Positions 46,360-55,485 of a stretch of DNA of 64,000 nt are shown one piece after another; the stretch's first letter is position 1; every line of letters starts with the position of its first letter. A program made the translations under genes and the position numbers. Under the pieces are notes generated by a model. The model did not search any database, was not told the DNA's origin, and worked only from the letters and a program-made list of their open reading frames with translations. The DNA is from Staphylococcus simiae (GTDB lineage Bacteria; Bacillota; Bacilli; Staphylococcales; Staphylococcaceae), in the NCBI RefSeq assembly GCF_017357005.1, contig NZ_CP071589.1, forward strand, positions 558,001-622,000. The letters run 5' to 3'.

Positions 46360-46692
46360 AGTAATGAATCGCAGTTTAAGCTAAACTGCATAAGAACTTC
46401 TAGCTTTTCACTGCGTTCAAAGAGCAAGCAGCGAATCGCAGTTTAAGCTAAACTGCATAAGAACTTCTAGCTTTTCACTGCGTTCAAAGAGCAAGTAATG
46501 AATCGCAGTTTAAGCTAAACTGCATAAGAACTTCTAGCTTTTCACTGGGTTCAAAGAGCAAGTAATGAATCGCAGTTTAAGCTAAACTGCATAAGAACTT
46601 CTAGCTTTTCACTGCGTTCAAAGAGCAAGTAATGAATCGCAGTTTAAGCTAAACTGCATAAGAACTTCTAGCTTTTCACTGCGTTCAAAGAG
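46360..46692. repeat. Tandem array, five units of 67 bp
   Basis: Units start near 46371, 46438, 46505, 46572 and 46639 (exact 67-bp spacing). Each has the palindrome GCAGTTTAAGCTAAACTGC followed by ATAAGAACTTCTAGC, TTTTCACTGCGTTC and AAAGAGCAAGTAATGAATC. The units are nearly identical: one has CAGC for TAAT and one GGGT for GCGT. The last is cut at AAAGAG. The IS21-family element sits at its left end, in a further, degenerate unit. Confidence 0.9.
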
Positions 46693-46698
46693 AAGTTC

Positions 46699-46779
46699 TA
46701 ATACCACCATATCGTGCGATAGGGAACATATATTATAATAGGAGGGTAATATATTTTTTCGCACGATATGGGACTATTA
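46699..46779. repeat. 81-bp element with 21-bp imperfect terminal inverted repeats
   Basis: TAATA plus CCATATCGTGCGA on the left (46699-46719) is repeated inverted as TCGCACGATATGG plus TATTA on the right (46759-46779). The outer 5 and inner 13 bases match perfectly, and 3 bases between them differ. The middle is AT-rich with AGGAGGG. I know no element with these ends; it resembles a small non-autonomous element or a structured RNA. Confidence 0.6.
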
Positions 46780-46807
46780 GTCTTCATATTATGATTTAAT
46801 TTACTTG

Positions 46808-46972
46808 GTAGTCCGGGACAAAAATCATTTTACACTTAAAATTAAGCATTTGTCAGTAACTGTCTGGTTTTCAAAATGTTGATCAATCAGTATTTTGAAT
46901 ACCTAGTCAGTCTTGCTGGAGTGGGATTACGAAATAAATTTTATAGAAAATTTATTTCTGTCCCTCTCCCTC
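46808..46972 (+). repeat. Dispersed intergenic repeat (about 165 bp), copy D
   Basis: It begins with GTCCGGGACA and contains TTGTCAGTAACTGTCTGG, inner hairpin sequences around AATGTTGATCAATCAGTATT, GTCAGTCTTGCTGGAGTGGGATTA, and a closing hairpin AAATAAATTTT...AAAATTTATTT before CTGTCCCTCTCC. It lies in the short space after mntC and could act as the terminator of mntABC. Confidence 0.75.
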
Positions 46973-47002
46973 AAGCAAATTAACTTTCATTTTAAAACCT
47001 AG

Positions 47003-47932
47003 CTATTTCATACTGCCGTGTACTGTTTCGATATTGGATTTCATCATTTTATAATATGAGTCGCCTTTAGTACCTTCTTTACCGATTGAATCCGTGTATA
47101 CTTCTCCATAAATATCTTTATGTGTTTCTTCAGAAAGGCTTTGCATAGCTTTTTTATCTACACTTGTTTCAACCAATAGGTGTTTAAGATGATGTTGTTT
47201 TACAAAGTGAATGGCTTGTCTCATTTGAGTAGGTGTACCTTGTTTTTCTGTATTGATTTCCCAAATATAACCTGGTTTAATACCATATTGTTTTGAAAAA
47301 TATTTAAAAGCACCTTCACTAGTTATCATAGCACGCTCATTTTTAGGAATATCATTAAATTTATCTTTGCTGCTGTTATTTAATTGTTCCAATTGAGATA
47401 AATATTTCTTCCCTTGGTTATCATAGTCATCTTTATGTTTGTTATCATTGTCGATAAAAGCTTGTTGAATTGTTTTGACGTATTTAATACCATTATCTAA
47501 ACTTAACCAAGCATGTGGATCTTGTTTATCTTTATTGCCTTCTTCACCATTTAAATAAATGGGTGTTACATCTTTTGATACAGCAATCACTTTTTTATCT
47601 TTTAATGATTTTCCAGCTTGCTCAAGTGCTTTTTCAAACCAACCATTTCCAGTTTCTAAATTTAAACCGTTATACAAAATGACATCAGCATCTGTGAGTT
47701 TTTTAATATCTTTAGGCTTAACTTCATATTCGTGAGGGTCTTGGCCAACTGGCACAATACTATGTATTTCTACATCATCTCCACCGACATTTTTAGCCAT
47801 ATCGTATAGAATAGAATTTGTCGTTACAACTTTTAATTTATCATGTGATTTATCGCTAGCTTCTTTGTTTCCAGTGCCACAAGCAGCTAAAATTATCATA
47901 AATGCCAGTAATATAGGTATTATTTTTTTCAT
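47003..47932 (-). CDS. mntC: Manganese-binding lipoprotein MntC
   Basis: A 309-residue class II (ZnuA/PsaA-type) metal-binding protein. The signal peptide ends in IILAAC (lipid-modified Cys18). Metal ligands are in the expected order: His67 in GQDPHEYEVKP, a His in DPHAWLSL, Glu in MITSEGAFKYF and Asp in EVYTDSIG. In S. aureus MntC captures Mn2+ at the membrane surface and delivers it to MntB. It overlaps mntB by 4 bp on the same strand and is the last gene of mntABC. Confidence 0.95.
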   Translation of the reverse strand: MKKIIPILLAFMIILAACGTGNKEASDKSHDKLKVVTTNSILYDMAKNVGGDDVEIHSIVPVGQDPHEYEVKPKDIKKLTDADVILYNGLNLETGNGWFEKALEQAGKSLKDKKVIAVSKDVTPIYLNGEEGNKDKQDPHAWLSLDNGIKYVKTIQQAFIDNDNKHKDDYDNQGKKYLSQLEQLNNSSKDKFNDIPKNERAMITSEGAFKYFSKQYGIKPGYIWEINTEKQGTPTQMRQAIHFVKQHHLKHLLVETSVDKKAMQSLSEETHKDIYGEVYTDSIGKEGTKGDSYYKMMKSNIETVHGSMK

Positions 47933-48765
47933 ATTGTTATTCCTCGTTTCTTTTTATGTGTAAATTTTGAAAATGATAAAGTTGCTATGTAAATAATAAA
48001 TGTACAAATAACTATTGTTGCACCACTAGGAATGTTGTAAATGTAACTATAATAAAGTCCAATAATAGAGCTAATAATACTAATTAAACTTGCAATTATC
48101 ATCATTGTATATAAATTTTTACTGATTAAAAAAGCTGTAGAAGCAGGTGTAATCAGTAAGGCAACTACTAAAATAATGCCGACTGTTTGGATACTTGCAA
48201 CAGTTACTAAAGACAAGAGCAGCATAATAAAGTAATGAATTAATGTCGTATTTAAACCACTCATTCTGCTAAATGTTGGATCAAATGTTGAAATCATTAA
48301 CGGACGATAAAATATAATGATAAGTAAAAGTACAATAAGACCAATAATAATTGTTGTCCAAAATGCACTTTGAGTGATTGCTAGTAAGTTACCGAATAAA
48401 ATATGATACAAATCTGTAGTACTATTAATTAAACTAATAATGATTATTCCTATTGCTAGAAAAGCTGTAAAACTGATACCAATTGCTGCATCAGGTTTGG
48501 TCTTACTACTAGAAGTGATGTAGCCAATAAAAATACTTGCAATCATTCCTGTGATCAATGCTCCTATAAACATAGGTATACCAAATAAAAATGATAAAGC
48601 TACTCCAGGTAAAACTGCGTGACTCATAGCATCTCCCATAAGTGATAGCCCACGAAGTACTATTAAACTTCCTACGGTACCACATACTATTCCAACAATA
48701 ATTGAAGTTATTAAAGCTCTGTTTAAAAATTGATATGTAAATAAATGTTCAAAAAATTCTAGCAA
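47929..48765 (-). CDS. mntB: Manganese ABC transporter permease MntB
   Basis: A 278-residue ABC-3 family integral membrane permease with eight or nine helices, including GSLIVLRGLSLMGDAMSHAVLPGVAL near the N-terminus and the IQTVGIILVVALLITPASTAFLI segment that is typical of Mn/Zn permeases. It forms the transmembrane channel of the MntABC importer. The start overlaps mntA by 7 bp and the stop overlaps mntC, so all three are translationally coupled. Confidence 0.94.
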   Translation of the reverse strand: MLEFFEHLFTYQFLNRALITSIIVGIVCGTVGSLIVLRGLSLMGDAMSHAVLPGVALSFLFGIPMFIGALITGMIASIFIGYITSSSKTKPDAAIGISFTAFLAIGIIIISLINSTTDLYHILFGNLLAITQSAFWTTIIIGLIVLLLIIIFYRPLMISTFDPTFSRMSGLNTTLIHYFIMLLLSLVTVASIQTVGIILVVALLITPASTAFLISKNLYTMMIIASLISIISSIIGLYYSYIYNIPSGATIVICTFIIYIATLSFSKFTHKKKRGITI

Positions 48766-49502
48766 GTGGCATCACTCCTTTGACTATTATCAAGGTAATC
48801 AGTACTCGACATAAATGTTTCGTTTAATCGTTCTATTGTCATAGCTTCTTCACTAAGACCAAAAAATCGTATAGTTCTATTGAGAAGTAGAATGCGATCA
48901 AAGTATTGTTCTGCCTTAGACAAATCATGATGCACAATTAAAATAAGCTTCCCCAAATTTTTAAGTTGATTAATTTTCTTCATGATGAGTGCTTCACTAT
49001 TAAAGTCAATTCCTACAAAAGGTTCATCTAGAAAATAAACTTCACTTTCAGACATCAATGCTCTTGCAACTAGTACACGTTGTAATTGTCCACCACTTAG
49101 TTCAGAAATTTGACGACGTTTTAAAGGTCTAAGCTCAAGTTCATCAATAAGTTGTTCTAATTTTTGACGATTATTAATAGTTGGCTTTGTAAACCAGCCA
49201 ATATCTTTATAACAACCTGATAAAATAACTTGTTCAACATTAATAGGGAAGTCTAAGTCTATATGAGCTTTTTGAGGAATATATGTAATGTAATCCAATT
49301 GTTGTTGTATAGGTTTGCCATACAATAATTTTGTACCTGTAGCGTTAAATTCACCTATTAATGATTTAATTAACGAAGATTTACCTGCACCATTAGGGCC
49401 CATAATACCGATAATTTCTCCACAAATAGGAATACTTAACGTTATGTTATTTAAAACATGTTTTTTCCCTAAATATAAATTTAATTGTCTTATTTCTAAC
49501 AA
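48759..49502 (-). CDS. mntA: Manganese ABC transporter ATP-binding protein MntA
   Basis: A 247-residue ABC ATPase that powers Mn2+ import. Walker A (GIMGPNGAGKSS), the signature (ELSGGQLQRVLVARAL), Walker B (VYFLDEPFVGID) and the H-loop (VHHDLSKAEQYFD) are all visible. It is the first gene of the mntABC operon. The promoter and a MntR palindrome lie directly upstream, so it is repressed when manganese is plentiful. Confidence 0.95.
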   Translation of the reverse strand: MLEIRQLNLYLGKKHVLNNITLSIPICGEIIGIMGPNGAGKSSLIKSLIGEFNATGTKLLYGKPIQQQLDYITYIPQKAHIDLDFPINVEQVILSGCYKDIGWFTKPTINNRQKLEQLIDELELRPLKRRQISELSGGQLQRVLVARALMSESEVYFLDEPFVGIDFNSEALIMKKINQLKNLGKLILIVHHDLSKAEQYFDRILLLNRTIRFFGLSEEAMTIERLNETFMSSTDYLDNSQRSDATC

Positions 49503-49528
49503 ATTTTAACCACCACCTAACTAAAAGT

Positions 49529-49542
49529 TTAGGTTAACCTAA
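49529..49542. promoter_or_regulatory. MntR operator (perfect 14-bp palindrome)
   Basis: TTAGGTTAACCTAA is a perfect palindrome at the predicted mntA transcription start. It fits the TTAGG-type MntR/DtxR-family operators, where Mn-bound MntR blocks initiation. Confidence 0.8.
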
Positions 49543-49550
49543 TTAATTGT

Positions 49551-49580
49551 ATAATAAACTGATAATATTTATCGTGTCAA
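49551..49580 (-). promoter_or_regulatory. SigA promoter of mntABC
   Basis: On the minus strand, TTGACA (49575-49580) and TATTAT (49551-49556) are separated by 18 nt. The start is predicted near 49543, at the edge of the MntR palindrome. Confidence 0.75.
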
Positions 49581-49624
49581 GTAAATTCATGATATAATAA
49601 AGTGAATGTGTGTGAGGTGAAAGT

Positions 49625-50269
49625 ATGTTAACAGAAGAAAAAGAAGACTACCTTAAAGCGATTCTTACAAATGATGGTGATAAAAACTTTGTTTCAAATA
49701 AAGCTTTATCTCAATTTTTAAAAATCAAACCACCGTCAGTTAGTGAAATGGTTAGTCGGTTAGAGAAAGCTGGATATGTCGAAACGAAACCGTATAAAGG
49801 TGTTAAACTTTCTCCAAAGGGTTTAACGTATACTTTAGATATTATTAAAAGACACCGTTTGCTTGAATTGTTTTTAATAGAAATTTTGAAATACAATTGG
49901 GAAGAAGTACATCAAGAAGCAGAAATCTTAGAACATAGAGTTTCTGATTTATTTGTGGAACGTTTAGATAGTTTGTTAGATTATCCTGAAACATGTCCAC
50001 ATGGTGGAGTCATTCCTAGAAATAATGAGTATCAAGAGAAATATGTTACATCAATTTTAAATTATGATTCTGGGGATATTGTAACCATTAAACGTGTTAG
50101 AGATAAGACTGACCTACTCATCTATTTATCCAGTAAAGATATTACTATAGGTAATGAAGTTGAAATCGTATCTAAAGATGACACTAATAATATTATACTA
50201 ATTAAAAGGTTAGATCATGTAGTTGTTCTAAGTTACGATAATGCGATGAATATTTTTGCGGAAAAATAA
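49625..50269 (+). CDS. mntR: Manganese-dependent repressor MntR (DtxR family)
   Basis: A 214-residue metalloregulator. The winged helix is at residues 1-60 (KPPSVSEMVSRLEKAGYVETKPYKG), the metal-binding/dimerisation domain lies in the middle (HRLLELFLIEIL, EILEHRVSD, CPHGGVI), and a C-terminal SH3-like FeoA domain is present, so it is the long DtxR type. It senses Mn2+ and represses mntABC. It is divergent from mntA. GAGGTGAAAG precedes the ATG and TATAAT lies about 27 bp upstream. Confidence 0.94.
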   Translation: MLTEEKEDYLKAILTNDGDKNFVSNKALSQFLKIKPPSVSEMVSRLEKAGYVETKPYKGVKLSPKGLTYTLDIIKRHRLLELFLIEILKYNWEEVHQEAEILEHRVSDLFVERLDSLLDYPETCPHGGVIPRNNEYQEKYVTSILNYDSGDIVTIKRVRDKTDLLIYLSSKDITIGNEVEIVSKDDTNNIILIKRLDHVVVLSYDNAMNIFAEK

Positions 50270-50270
50270 T

Positions 50271-50336
50271 AAAAGCTTAATCAGGAAGTTGAAATATAGC
50301 ATAGATACTATATTCAGTAACCTGATTAAGCTTTTT
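50271..50336. terminator. Bidirectional terminator between mntR and the M50-family gene
   Basis: AAAAGCTTAATCAGG pairs perfectly with CCTGATTAAGCTTTT with a 35-nt loop that itself has a hairpin (ATATAG.. CTATAT). Confidence 0.85.
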
Positions 50337-50338
50337 AG

Positions 50339-51091
50339 TTATTGTATAACGCCTGTAAACGTTAATAGGATATCGACAGAATATAAATTAAAAACAATCC
50401 AAATGGTACTATAAATGAATGTAGGAATATGACTCAATTCGGCAAGTGCGCTGCCATCCCATGAAACTCGAGGTCTAAAAAAAGTAAGTTTGATAATAGT
50501 CCAACTAGACTGTAATACTTCTCCTAATAAGACACCAAGTATATATTGATAAACAAAAGATGCAATTAATTGTATTGAGTCAGTATGTCCACCTGTAACT
50601 ATGAAGTAAAGTAAGGTACTAATTAATATGATGACAATAATAGGTGATAATTTACGTGACGTTAATACTAAAAAGTACACGAAAATTAATAAATAGCCAA
50701 GTACGAATAAACTTGGCACAGTATAATGACTTGAAGCTAGTCCTAATAAAAGCATTAACGGTGGCATGATGTATCCACCTAGCGTAGTCAACCACTGTCC
50801 AGCAATACTCTTAGATTGTGTAATAGCATAGCCCTGTTGCAATGTTTGTTGACGTTCATTTGGGCTAGTGACGATGACTAAATCTTTTGCACGACCACCA
50901 GCTATTTTGTTGAAAATAACATGACCAAATTCATGTGTTAGTACAGGAATGTAGTTCAATAAAATATCTAAATAACTAATAATTAGGCGATTTCTATAGT
51001 AGTGAACGACAATATAAGTAATAGCAATAAAAGCTATAATTATAATGTTCAACTGAACATGAGTATTAAAAAATAAAGATAATGCAGTCAT
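50339..51091 (-). CDS. M50-type membrane metallopeptidase
   Basis: A 250-residue integral membrane protein with about seven helices. The zinc motif HEFGH is at PVLTHEFGHVIFNKIAGG (about residue 52). A good second Asp-containing motif (NPxxDG) of the site-2 protease type is not clear, so it belongs to the less characterised M50B-like group and may act in signalling or protein quality control. AAGAGGTACC lies before the ATG. It converges on mntR and is divergent from tarA. Confidence 0.8.
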   Translation of the reverse strand: MTALSLFFNTHVQLNIIIIAFIAITYIVVHYYRNRLIISYLDILLNYIPVLTHEFGHVIFNKIAGGRAKDLVIVTSPNERQQTLQQGYAITQSKSIAGQWLTTLGGYIMPPLMLLLGLASSHYTVPSLFVLGYLLIFVYFLVLTSRKLSPIIVIILISTLLYFIVTGGHTDSIQLIASFVYQYILGVLLGEVLQSSWTIIKLTFFRPRVSWDGSALAELSHIPTFIYSTIWIVFNLYSVDILLTFTGVIQ

Positions 51092-51322
51092 AATAGGTAC
51101 CTCTTTAAAATATTTTTATCCAATATCGTAATTGTTATATTATAAATTAAAATGCAGCAAATGTCTTTGGACTTAAGGCTTAGCCTAAACATATATTTTA
51201 CTGTTAAATTGATAATTGGATATGTTAAAATAAAACAAAATTATTACGAAGTACTTATAATATATATAGTATATATTTAAAATATTTGAACAGAAGATTA
51301 AATAGAATAGGAGTTTTCTTTT

Positions 51323-52081
51323 ATGACTATTGAAGAAAAACCCGATGCAGTAAAAGTAGACATTTTAGGTGTTCATTTTGATAATACTTCAATGTTACAA
51401 ATGGTAGAAAACATCAAAGACTTTTTTGCACAACAAACAACAAATAATTTATTTATAGTAACAGCAAATCCTGAAATTGTAGATTTTGCAACTAGTCATC
51501 ACGCTTATAGGAAATTAATTAATGGGGCGAGTTATGTTGTAGCTGATGGAACAGGCATCGTTAAAGCATCTGAACGTTTAAATAATCCTTTAGATAGTAG
51601 AATACCTGGTATTGAATTAATGGAAGAATGCATGAAAATTGCTCATGTTAATCATCAAAAAGTATTTTTATTGGGAGCAACTAATGATATTGTTGAACGT
51701 GCTCAACATTCACTTCAACTTTGTTATCCTAATATCACATTTAATCATCATCATGGTTATATAGATTTGGAAGATGAGACAGTCATTAAGCGAATTAAAA
51801 TGTTTAACCCAGATTATATTTTCGTTGGTATGGGATTTCCCAAACAAGAGCAATGGATTATGAAACAAGAGCATCAATTTCAACAAACTGTAATGATGGG
51901 AGTTGGTGGCTCGCTAGAAGTATTTTCAGGAGCTAAAAAGCGTGCGCCACTATTATTTAGAAAGCTTAATATTGAATGGTTTTATAGAGCTATTATAGAT
52001 TGGAAAAGAATTGGACGCTTAAAAAGTATTCCTAAATTTATGTTTAAGGTTGCTAAAGCTAAACGTCAATTAAAATCATAA
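51323..52081 (+). CDS. tarA: N-acetylmannosaminyltransferase TarA (wall teichoic acid)
   Basis: A 252-residue WecG/TagA/CpsF-family (GT26) enzyme that transfers N-acetylmannosamine from UDP-ManNAc to lipid-linked GlcNAc, the second and committed step of wall teichoic acid synthesis. Key blocks are FIVTANPEIVDFA near residue 45, VVADGTGIVKASERL (the Asp active-site region) and PDYIFVGMGFPKQEQW with a C-terminal Arg/Lys membrane-anchoring tail. AGGAGTTTTC precedes the ATG. It is the first of the tar genes in this region, as in S. aureus. Confidence 0.93.
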   Translation: MTIEEKPDAVKVDILGVHFDNTSMLQMVENIKDFFAQQTTNNLFIVTANPEIVDFATSHHAYRKLINGASYVVADGTGIVKASERLNNPLDSRIPGIELMEECMKIAHVNHQKVFLLGATNDIVERAQHSLQLCYPNITFNHHHGYIDLEDETVIKRIKMFNPDYIFVGMGFPKQEQWIMKQEHQFQQTVMMGVGGSLEVFSGAKKRAPLLFRKLNIEWFYRAIIDWKRIGRLKSIPKFMFKVAKAKRQLKS

Positions 52082-52086
52082 AATAA

Positions 52087-52250
52087 GGGAGTGGGATAGA
52101 AAAAAATTTCTATAAAATTTATTTCGTAATCCCACCTCGGCAAGACTGACTAGGTTTTCAAAATGTTGATTTATCAACTTTTTGAAAACCAGACAGTTAC
52201 TGCCAAATGCTCAATTTTAAGTGTGAAATACATTTTGTACTAGGCTCCAA
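52087..52250 (-). repeat. Dispersed intergenic repeat (about 165 bp), copy E
   Basis: The reverse orientation: GGGAGTGGGATAG, hairpin AAATTTC...AAATTTATTTCG, ATCCCACCTCGGCAAGACTGACTAGG, inner hairpin AAAATGTTGATTTATCAACTTTTT, AACCAGACAGTTACTGCC, and an end at CTAGGCTCC. It sits between the converging tarA and tarH genes. Confidence 0.78.
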
Positions 52251-52253
52251 ATC

Positions 52254-52311
52254 AGAGAGAAACTACAAAATAATTTTTAAAAATTATTTTGTAGTTTCTC
52301 TCTTTTTTATG
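52254..52311. terminator. Terminator between tarA and tarH
   Basis: AGAGAGAAACTACAAAATAA pairs with TTATTTTGTAGTTTCTCTCT around TTTTTAAAAA. It has T-tracts on the plus side (TTTTTTATGC) and A-rich sequence on the other. Confidence 0.85.
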
Positions 52312-52319
52312 CTATTAAT

Positions 52320-53156
<837 letters not shown>

Positions 53157-53401
53157 CTATACAACAGTTGTTAAATTTTAAAAGCTATTGTAAAGTGAAG
53201 AGAAGATTTTAATTTAAGATTTGGTTTAAAATTAGACTATAAGCATAGTTAAATTTACAAAATATTTCAACTTAGATGATTGTTTAATACAATAGTATTA
53301 TAATAAAATAACAATTTGTAGATGAAAAGGAATCGATTTTAGAGAATTTTTGTGTGAAATCAAATAGATAGATTTAATTGTCTGAAAGTGTGGTTTGTTA
53401 A

Positions 53402-54214
53402 ATGTTAGCAATTGGAACAGTATTTAAAGAACATGTTAAGAATTTTTATTTAATACAAAGGTTGGCACAATTTCAAGTTAAACTTTTAAACCATAGCAAT
53501 TATTTAGGTGTGGCATGGGAATTAATAAATCCAGTTATGCAAATTATGGTATATTGGATGGTCTTTGGTTTAGGAATTCGAAGTAATGCTCCAATTCATG
53601 GAGTGCCATTTGTTTATTGGCTATTAGTAGGTATTAGTATGTGGTTTTTCATAAACCAGGGTATTTTAGAAGGAACGAAAGCAATTACACAAAAATTCAA
53701 TCAAGTATCTAAGATGAATTTTCCACTGTCTATTATTCCAACATATATTGTTACAAGTAGATTTTATGGTCATTTAGGATTATTGCTCTTAGTTATCATT
53801 GCATGTATGTTTACGGGTATTTATCCTACAATACATATCGTACAATTATTAATATATGTACCGTTTTGCTTCTTCTTAACGGCATCAGTTACTTTACTCA
53901 CATCAACATTAGGTGTCCTCATAAGAGATACACAAATGTTAATGCAAGCATTGTTAAGAATATTATTCTACTTTTCACCAATATTATGGATGCCAAAAAA
54001 CCATGGTATTAGTGGAGTTATTCATGATTTGATGAAATACAATCCAGTATACTTTATCGCAGAGTCATATAGAGCAGCTATATTATTTCATGAATGGTAC
54101 TTTATCGAACATTGGCGTTTAATGTTGTATAATATTGGTATCATTGCCGTATTCTTTATTCTCGGCTCAATTTTACACATGAAGTATCGAGATCAATTTG
54201 CAGATTTTCTTTAA
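53402..54214 (+). CDS. tarG: Teichoic acid export permease TarG
   Basis: A 270-residue ABC-2 permease with six membrane helices. It begins with a cytoplasmic amphipathic stretch (FQVKLLNHSNYLGVAWELINPVMQIMVYWMVFGLGI) and contains SPILWMPKNHG and KYNPVYFIAESYRAAIL, typical of O-antigen/teichoic acid exporters. With TarH it exports wall teichoic acid precursors. The target of the drug targocil in S. aureus is this protein. The gene starts at the first ATG with GAAAGTGTGG upstream, a weak site. Confidence 0.93.
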   Translation: MLAIGTVFKEHVKNFYLIQRLAQFQVKLLNHSNYLGVAWELINPVMQIMVYWMVFGLGIRSNAPIHGVPFVYWLLVGISMWFFINQGILEGTKAITQKFNQVSKMNFPLSIIPTYIVTSRFYGHLGLLLLVIIACMFTGIYPTIHIVQLLIYVPFCFFLTASVTLLTSTLGVLIRDTQMLMQALLRILFYFSPILWMPKNHGISGVIHDLMKYNPVYFIAESYRAAILFHEWYFIEHWRLMLYNIGIIAVFFILGSILHMKYRDQFADFL

Positions 54215-54232
54215 ATAAACTATTAAAATATG

Positions 54233-54272
54233 ACCTCACTACATTTAAAAATGGCAGTGAGGTTTCTTTTTG
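54233..54272 (+). terminator. Terminator after tarG
   Basis: ACCTCACT pairs with AGTGAGGT around ACATTTAAAAATGGC and is followed by TTCTTTTTG. Thus tarB appears to have its own promoter downstream. Confidence 0.8.
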
Positions 54273-54393
54273 TTTATACTAATAAAAATAGTAGTACAGT
54301 TAGTGTTTATTCATATGAAATTTAATAATTGAAGTTCTCTTGAAGCGTACATATTAATGACTACTAAAATTAAAAAGTAAAAGTTGGGATATA

Positions 54394-55485
54394 ATGGAGA
54401 TTTTAATAAAAAGAGTATATTTTTTGATTATAAAGCTAATCACGATAGCTATGTTTCCAGTACGTATGAAGCAAAGACATATAACTGTAATGATGACTTT
54501 TCCAGATGATATGATGCCAATTATTACGACATTGATTAAAGAAGGATATAACTTAACTATCATTACCAATAAAACAAATAACCATTTGTTACAAAATTTA
54601 ACTCATACAACGGTAATAAATAGTAATCAAAGCCATATTATTCACCAAGTTAAAGCTTTAAAAGAAGCGAAGGTAGTTATCATAGATAATTATTATTTAT
54701 TGTTAGGTGGATTTCGTAAAAATAAAAATCAAACAATTATTCAAACGTGGCATGCTAGTGGTGCACTCAAGCATTTTGGCTTAGCCGATCATCAAGTTGA
54801 TCACAATAATAAGAACATAGTTGAACTGTATAAAAAAGTTTATAATGCGACAGATTATTATTTAATAGGTTCAGATAATATGTCGCAGTGTTTTGCTACT
54901 GCATATGCAACGAATGAGCATCAAATGTTAAAATATGGTTTACCAAGATTGCAACAATATTTCACAACCGACATGAAACAACTGAAGCAAAAATTAAGAG
55001 ATCAATATCAAATAAATAAAAAATTAGCAGTATATTTACCGACCTATAGAGAAGATACTGATAATAAAACGCTTGATAAGGTATATTTTGAACAACAATT
55101 ACCTAACTATACACTCATTAGCAAATTTCATCCATCGGTTGAAACTAATGATAATTCGCAAATTACAACTTCTGAATTGCTCATTATGGCAGATTTAATC
55201 ATTAGTGATTATAGTTCAATACCGATAGAAGCTAGTTTAATTAATACGCCTACAATATTTTTTGTTTATGATGAAGAAGAATATGAAAAAACACGTGGAC
55301 TAAATCCATATTATTATCAAATACCATCAGCATATAAAGTTAAATCTGAAGGAGAGTTAATTGCATTAATTAGAGAATCTCACACCACATTTTTACCTAT
55401 ATTCAAAGATTGGCATCAATACAATGATGAAAACAGTATGACTAAATTAATAAATTTTATAGAAAGTGTGATGAATGATAAATGA
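54394..55485 (+). CDS. tarB: Teichoic acid glycerophosphotransferase TarB (primase)
   Basis: A 363-residue CDP-glycerol glycerophosphotransferase that adds the first glycerol phosphate to ManNAc-GlcNAc-PP-undecaprenol. Family features: a short membrane-associated N-terminus with many positive residues, IIQTWHASGALKHFG (the conserved TWHG-type loop), AVYLPTYRED, ISKFHPSVE and the DLIISDYSSIPIEASLINTPTIFF block near the C-terminus, which holds the catalytic His/Asp region. It overlaps tarX by 4 bp (ATGA). No good ribosome-binding site is seen (AAGTTGGG). Confidence 0.92.
   Translation: MEILIKRVYFLIIKLITIAMFPVRMKQRHITVMMTFPDDMMPIITTLIKEGYNLTIITNKTNNHLLQNLTHTTVINSNQSHIIHQVKALKEAKVVIIDNYYLLLGGFRKNKNQTIIQTWHASGALKHFGLADHQVDHNNKNIVELYKKVYNATDYYLIGSDNMSQCFATAYATNEHQMLKYGLPRLQQYFTTDMKQLKQKLRDQYQINKKLAVYLPTYREDTDNKTLDKVYFEQQLPNYTLISKFHPSVETNDNSQITTSELLIMADLIISDYSSIPIEASLINTPTIFFVYDEEEYEKTRGLNPYYYQIPSAYKVKSEGELIALIRESHTTFLPIFKDWHQYNDENSMTKLINFIESVMNDK

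Noticed and set aside
46360..46692. CRISPR array
   Set aside because: Unit is 67 bp and nearly the whole unit repeats, without unique spacers; no cas genes nearby.
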